Below, piece by piece: positions 61,001-64,000 of a DNA stretch of 64,000 bases (positions are counted from its first letter, which is position 1; each line of letters opens with the position of its first letter). The notes under the pieces are model-generated. The model worked only from the letters and a program-made list of their open reading frames with translations. It did not search any database and was not told the DNA's origin. The position numbers and the translations under genes are program-made. Source of the DNA: Larix kaempferi. Taxonomy: Eukaryota > Streptophyta > Pinopsida > Pinales > Pinaceae. Location of the stretch: NCBI GenBank assembly GCA_027924585.1, contig BSBM01000001.1:54118501-54182500 (forward strand), in the 5' to 3' direction.

Positions 61001-62247
61001 TTGGTGAAGGAGGCAAAACATTGGCAAGAAGGGCTCCATCAAGTTTGGCATTTGATCTTTGTGGGAAGTAATCCTCGTCACAAGCAACCTCCATCTTCAT
61101 TTTCCAGCTATGTTCCATGAGGTATGAAATTCTTCTATCATACCCATCTATTCTCTTAGATCACAAAACCCTCATTGATTAAAACCCTCATTTTCTATTT
61201 TTCTAGATCTACTTGGATCTAGCAAGCCTTTGGGGATAATATTGAAAACCCACCTCTATAGCATCCACAGCAATTCAGATCTATAGTTTGGTGGTGATTG
61301 GCCTCCATTTTACCCACTTCCCAAGGCACCTAGCCCTCCCTGAGGCAATTCGCATTCCTTGAGGGAGGCTAGTTGGACTAGTTTCTTGACATGGGTAGGT
61401 GAGATCCCACTTGATTTGGATAGATCCACCTTGATAACCTACCCCTAGTGCTTCACCTTGTTTATTTTCACCTTGTGGGCCCCATTCTTCATTTTAAGGG
61501 TTGAGCCCCACTTGGGTCACTTGGTGATGCATTTTAAATCTTAGATCTATGGAGATCTAGCTCATATTGGGGCATGTCATTCCAAACCCACTTCGATAAT
61601 TGCCTAAACTACCCCGATCTAAATTTTGGTGAAATTTGGACTCCATTTGGCCCTTGATCTAAGGCACTAGTCTCCCTTGGGGCAATTCACATTCCTTGGG
61701 GTTAGTATTCCTTTGCTAGATCCCATATGTGGGTGTTGTCTATCTCATATTAGATCCATAGATCTACGTCATTGCGATCCCTTAGTACCATCTCATCCTT
61801 AACTTGACCTTGTGGGCCCCATTTGGACCATTTTCCACTTTTTAAGGAGTGGGCCCCACTTGTGGATTTTCATGGTACTAGATCTACCCATTTGAGCTCC
61901 ATAAGTGGCCTTAGTCATTCATCGGTTGAAACACTTGTCACCTCTTAAGCCTCTTCAACCACACTTAAACTCTTGGGTCCACTTAATCTAACTCACTCAT
62001 TGGTTTCCATAACTCAACTTATACATTTCCTTAGGAACCTCTGGGTTAGATAGTCTTCATTGATTGGCTAGGGTCTCCCCCTTGATCTTGATTAGTCTTG
62101 ATCTAAAGTAAAGAGTGCCTCAATTATCATGACACCCAGCTTGCATTGGGAACCATTGCATCTCTTGGGTCACCTCTTTAGTTGTCCATCTCCTCTACCA
62201 TCATGGATGGGATACCTTTAGGGACAAGTACAAGTTGTGTGATAACA
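58003..62247 (+). mobile_element. Family A solo LTR, copy 3 (4245 bp), in the pol of element H
   Basis: Starts TGTTATCACACC and ends GTGTGATAACA, an 11-bp perfect inverted terminus. Flanked by the exact 5-bp duplication GTAAC (57998-58002 and 62248-62252). The copia frame reads SRDVTVI on one side and ITVTFDEDTTF on the other, so the insertion split one gene. The TATA box CCTATATAAGGAGG is near 60598. No second LTR copy or interior is present. Confidence 0.92.
58464..58781 (-). other. Conserved antisense open frame inside family A LTR
   Basis: A 105-codon frame antisense to the LTR promoter. Its second half (KVVPKLADKDVKKDHVYA, then VMKPMG) is matched in copy 1 by the frame at 1050-1343 (VESKLANINVMKDRVHA, VMKPMS). 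It is matched in copy 2 by decayed sequence around 50160-50330. I recognise no domain; it is Lys/Arg-rich. It may be a non-coding conserved stretch. Confidence 0.35.
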
Positions 62248-62252
62248 GTAAC

Positions 62253-63119
62253 ATCTCTACTAGTCTCGATCTTTTTGAAGCCTAGTACATAAACTATGTA
62301 AGCCTTCGATGTATCACTGTACTTAACGAAGATACCCTTCTTTCCTGAAGGATCCAATTTGGTTCTCTTCTCCTTGGGAACATGTATGTATACCGGACAG
62401 CCAAATATTCCGAGGTGGTTGACTTCTGGTTTCTCTCCTGTAAACACTTCTTCTGATGTCTTATTCTCAAGTACACGATGTGGTGTTCTGTTCTACACAT
62501 AGACTGTTATTCTTGCTGCTTCAACCCATAGGTGCATCGGAAAATCTTGATCATGGATCATGGCCTTTACTACTTCCATTATCGTTCTATTCTTTCTTTC
62601 ACAACATCATTTTGTTGTCGATTGTAGGGAATGCTAATCTCCCTCTTAATCCTTGATTCTTTGCATAAGATCTTGAAACTTTCTGAAGTAAATTCACCGC
62701 CATTATCTGATCTTAAAGTCTTTATCTTCTTTTCAGTTTGGTTTTCTACAAGGGCTTTGAACTCTTTGAATTTGCTAAATACTTCATCTTTAGATTTCAA
62801 AAAGTAAATCCAAGTTTTGCGAGAATAGTCATCAATAAAGGAAACATAATATGCATACCCGCTTAGTGGGTTGGATGACATGGGTCCACATACGTCTCAG
62901 TGTACTATCTCCAAGATATCCTTCACTTTGCTATCACTGCTAGGAAATGATTTCTTCACATTCTTTCCTTTTGCACATCCTTTGCATATGCCTTCATATT
63001 TTGTCTGGATCTCAAGTAAACCAGTCACCATTTTGCTTACAATCGGTAAAGCCTTGTAGTGTATATGTGCAAGCCTTTTGTGCCATAGTTCACTTAGTTC
63101 CATAGTGTCATGAACAAAG
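62253..63119 (-). pseudogene. Integrase of copia element H
   Basis: In minus-strand order: zinc-binding module ELWHKRLAHIHYKAL with CKGCAKGKNVKKSF (62897-63110); catalytic core SFIDDYSRKTWIYF and LRSDNGGEFTSESF (62579-62881). The third acidic residue is in VVKERIER, where the usual sequence is altered. Then comes the post-core HLGIFGCPVYIHVPKEKR (62178-62447 frame), ending at ETSRDVTV. Frames are interrupted between the parts. The N-terminal side is cut by the hAT insertion at 63120. Confidence 0.9.
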
Positions 63120-64000
63120 CAGCTGGGAATCGACCCCCCCCCCCTCGAATCGATCCCGAATCGCGCTCCGGACGGAATCGATGAGGGATCGATTTTCGAA
63201 GCGCGATTCGGGATCGACTCCGTCAGGAATCGATTTTTCAATTCGCGAATTGAAGAGAAAAAAAACGCTCCCTGCCATCTTGTAATTCGTTGGGGAATCG
63301 TCGCTCCTAGGTCGATCCCGGGTCGATCCCGAATCGATTCCCAATCGAACCCGAAGTAAAAAAACGATTCCTAAATCAATTCCCACACCGATTCTGCGGA
63401 CGGGCCGATTTTTGATTTTTTTTTTATTTTTGTAATTTTTTTTAGGGTTTTTTTTGTTGGGATAGGTCACTTTGGGCCATTAAAAGGTGAATGAGTCCAT
63501 TTGGACTCATTCCATTGCTCATTTGTTTGATTGGGAAGAGTTTGAGAGCTTTGAGCTTTGAGAGCTTTGAGCATTGAGTGGGAGATTGAAGGGGAGAGAG
63601 CTTGCAAGGGAGATTGAAGCTTTCATAGAGACATTCAACCACCATTGAAGAGCTAAAAGGTAGGCTCTATAAATTCTTCTTTGTTTGTTTTTGCAATTTT
63701 TTTTTCACTATGTTAAAAAAAGGAAAACTTGCAATGTTCTCTTCTTCTACTCTTTCCAATATCTTCTTCTCCATCATTCTATTGCAGGGAACAAGTGACT
63801 CTCATCTTGAATCAAGAAACATGATGGGTATGTGGTTTTGGTTTTTCATTCCACTTCTTCTCATTATGATGGTGTTGGGAAGTAGATGTGGTGGTGGTAG
63901 TGATGAGGGGGAAGAGGTAGAGAGTGATGCATACCAAGGAGAAGAGGAGGAAGGGGAAGAGGATGATGATGATGAGGATGAGGATGAGGGTGATGTGGGG
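63120..64000 (+). mobile_element. hAT-type element, left part only, 'GAATCGAT' word
   Basis: Begins CAGCTGGGAATCG inside the integrase of element H, then 300 bp of GAATCGATCCC words in both orientations (63125-63410), the layout of the other hAT elements here. After a poly-T stretch comes an ordered sequence with an 11-bp hairpin (63489-63512), a TATA-like CTCTATAAATTC (63666-63677), a possible intron ending TATTGCAG, and an open frame. The right end and target duplication are outside the window, so the class is inferred from similarity of design. Left flank GAACAAAG. Confidence 0.6.
63821..64000 (+). CDS. Open frame at window edge, hydrophobic start and acidic body (partial)
   Basis: 60 codons open to the edge. 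The first 20 residues are strongly hydrophobic (MWFWFFIPLLLIMMVL), followed by CGGGSDEGEEVESDAY and a run dominated by Glu and Asp. An apparent 5' intron (GTAGGCTC near 63660 to TTGCAG at 63786) precedes it. Start choice: the first of two adjacent ATGs after the acceptor. It could be the beginning of an autonomous hAT transposase gene, whose N-termini are often acidic, or unrelated low-complexity sequence. No transposase motif is visible yet. Confidence 0.35.
   Translation, partial: MMGMWFWFFIPLLLIMMVLGSRCGGGSDEGEEVESDAYQGEEEEGEEDDDDEDEDEGDVG

Noticed and set aside
49685-62247. Copies 2 and 3 of family A as the two LTRs of one 12.5-kb element
   Set aside because: Each has its own flanking 5-bp duplication (GAACC/GCACC and GTAAC/GTAAC). 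The sequence between them is the LTR of B, a TRIM, part of J and a reverse-oriented copia element, not a matching interior.
63108-63470. 120-codon Arg/Ser/Asp-rich minus-strand frame
   Set aside because: It runs through the GAATCGAT word zone of the hAT element. Its composition follows the word, and it crosses from integrase remnant into the element.

Overview
The window is nuclear DNA from a large, transposon-rich plant genome. A gymnosperm is my best guess, inferred from very long introns, layers of old LTR elements and the absence of compact genes. There is no bacterial or organellar gene organisation. Almost every long open reading frame is a retrotransposon remnant or chance.

The only host gene I can support lies on the minus strand and spans most of the window. 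Three short exons, at 37723-37777, 17454-17552 and 8750-8836, are in phase, have AG/GT borders, and together encode the core of a TVP38/TMEM64 (VTT-domain, 'SNARE-associated Golgi') membrane protein. The introns between them are about 20.2 kb and 8.6 kb. The flanking introns exceed 26 kb upstream and 8.7 kb downstream, and both run off the window.

The introns are filled with nested mobile elements. 1-5605: part of a very long LTR (family A), a TATA-bearing LTR-like piece, a copia-type LTR split by a hAT element, and the end of another LTR with a primer-binding site. 6050-6400: Ty3/gypsy gag remnant. 9286-16926: a hAT element (8-bp target duplication) split by a 6.4-kb LTR element whose interior carries a long, unrecognised, decayed reading frame. 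18133-19060: copia LTR and protease remnant. 22644-36587: a gag-protease gypsy-type element (D), split by a copia element (C, 25870-36439). C is itself split by a solo LTR (E), a hAT element and a probable long LTR. 37243-37520 and 40442-41435: further hAT elements. 41686 to the right edge: a copia-type element (J) whose long left LTR holds a perfect 591-bp tandem duplication. Its right LTR is interrupted first by a composite of an LTR fragment (B), a 4.25-kb solo LTR (A) and a 356-bp TRIM, then by another copia element (H). H carries its own 4.25-kb solo LTR (A) and a hAT insertion that runs off the right edge with an open reading frame.

The most unusual themes are: hAT elements that share similar ends and 8-bp duplications while each carries its own private subterminal 'word'; three copies of a 4.25-kb LTR, one a clear solo LTR; an LTR element with an unknown decayed protein; and tandem arrays of about 71 bp at the same place in two different copia elements. 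Boundaries marked by target-site duplications are firm. Other element limits are approximate because no alignment could be run.
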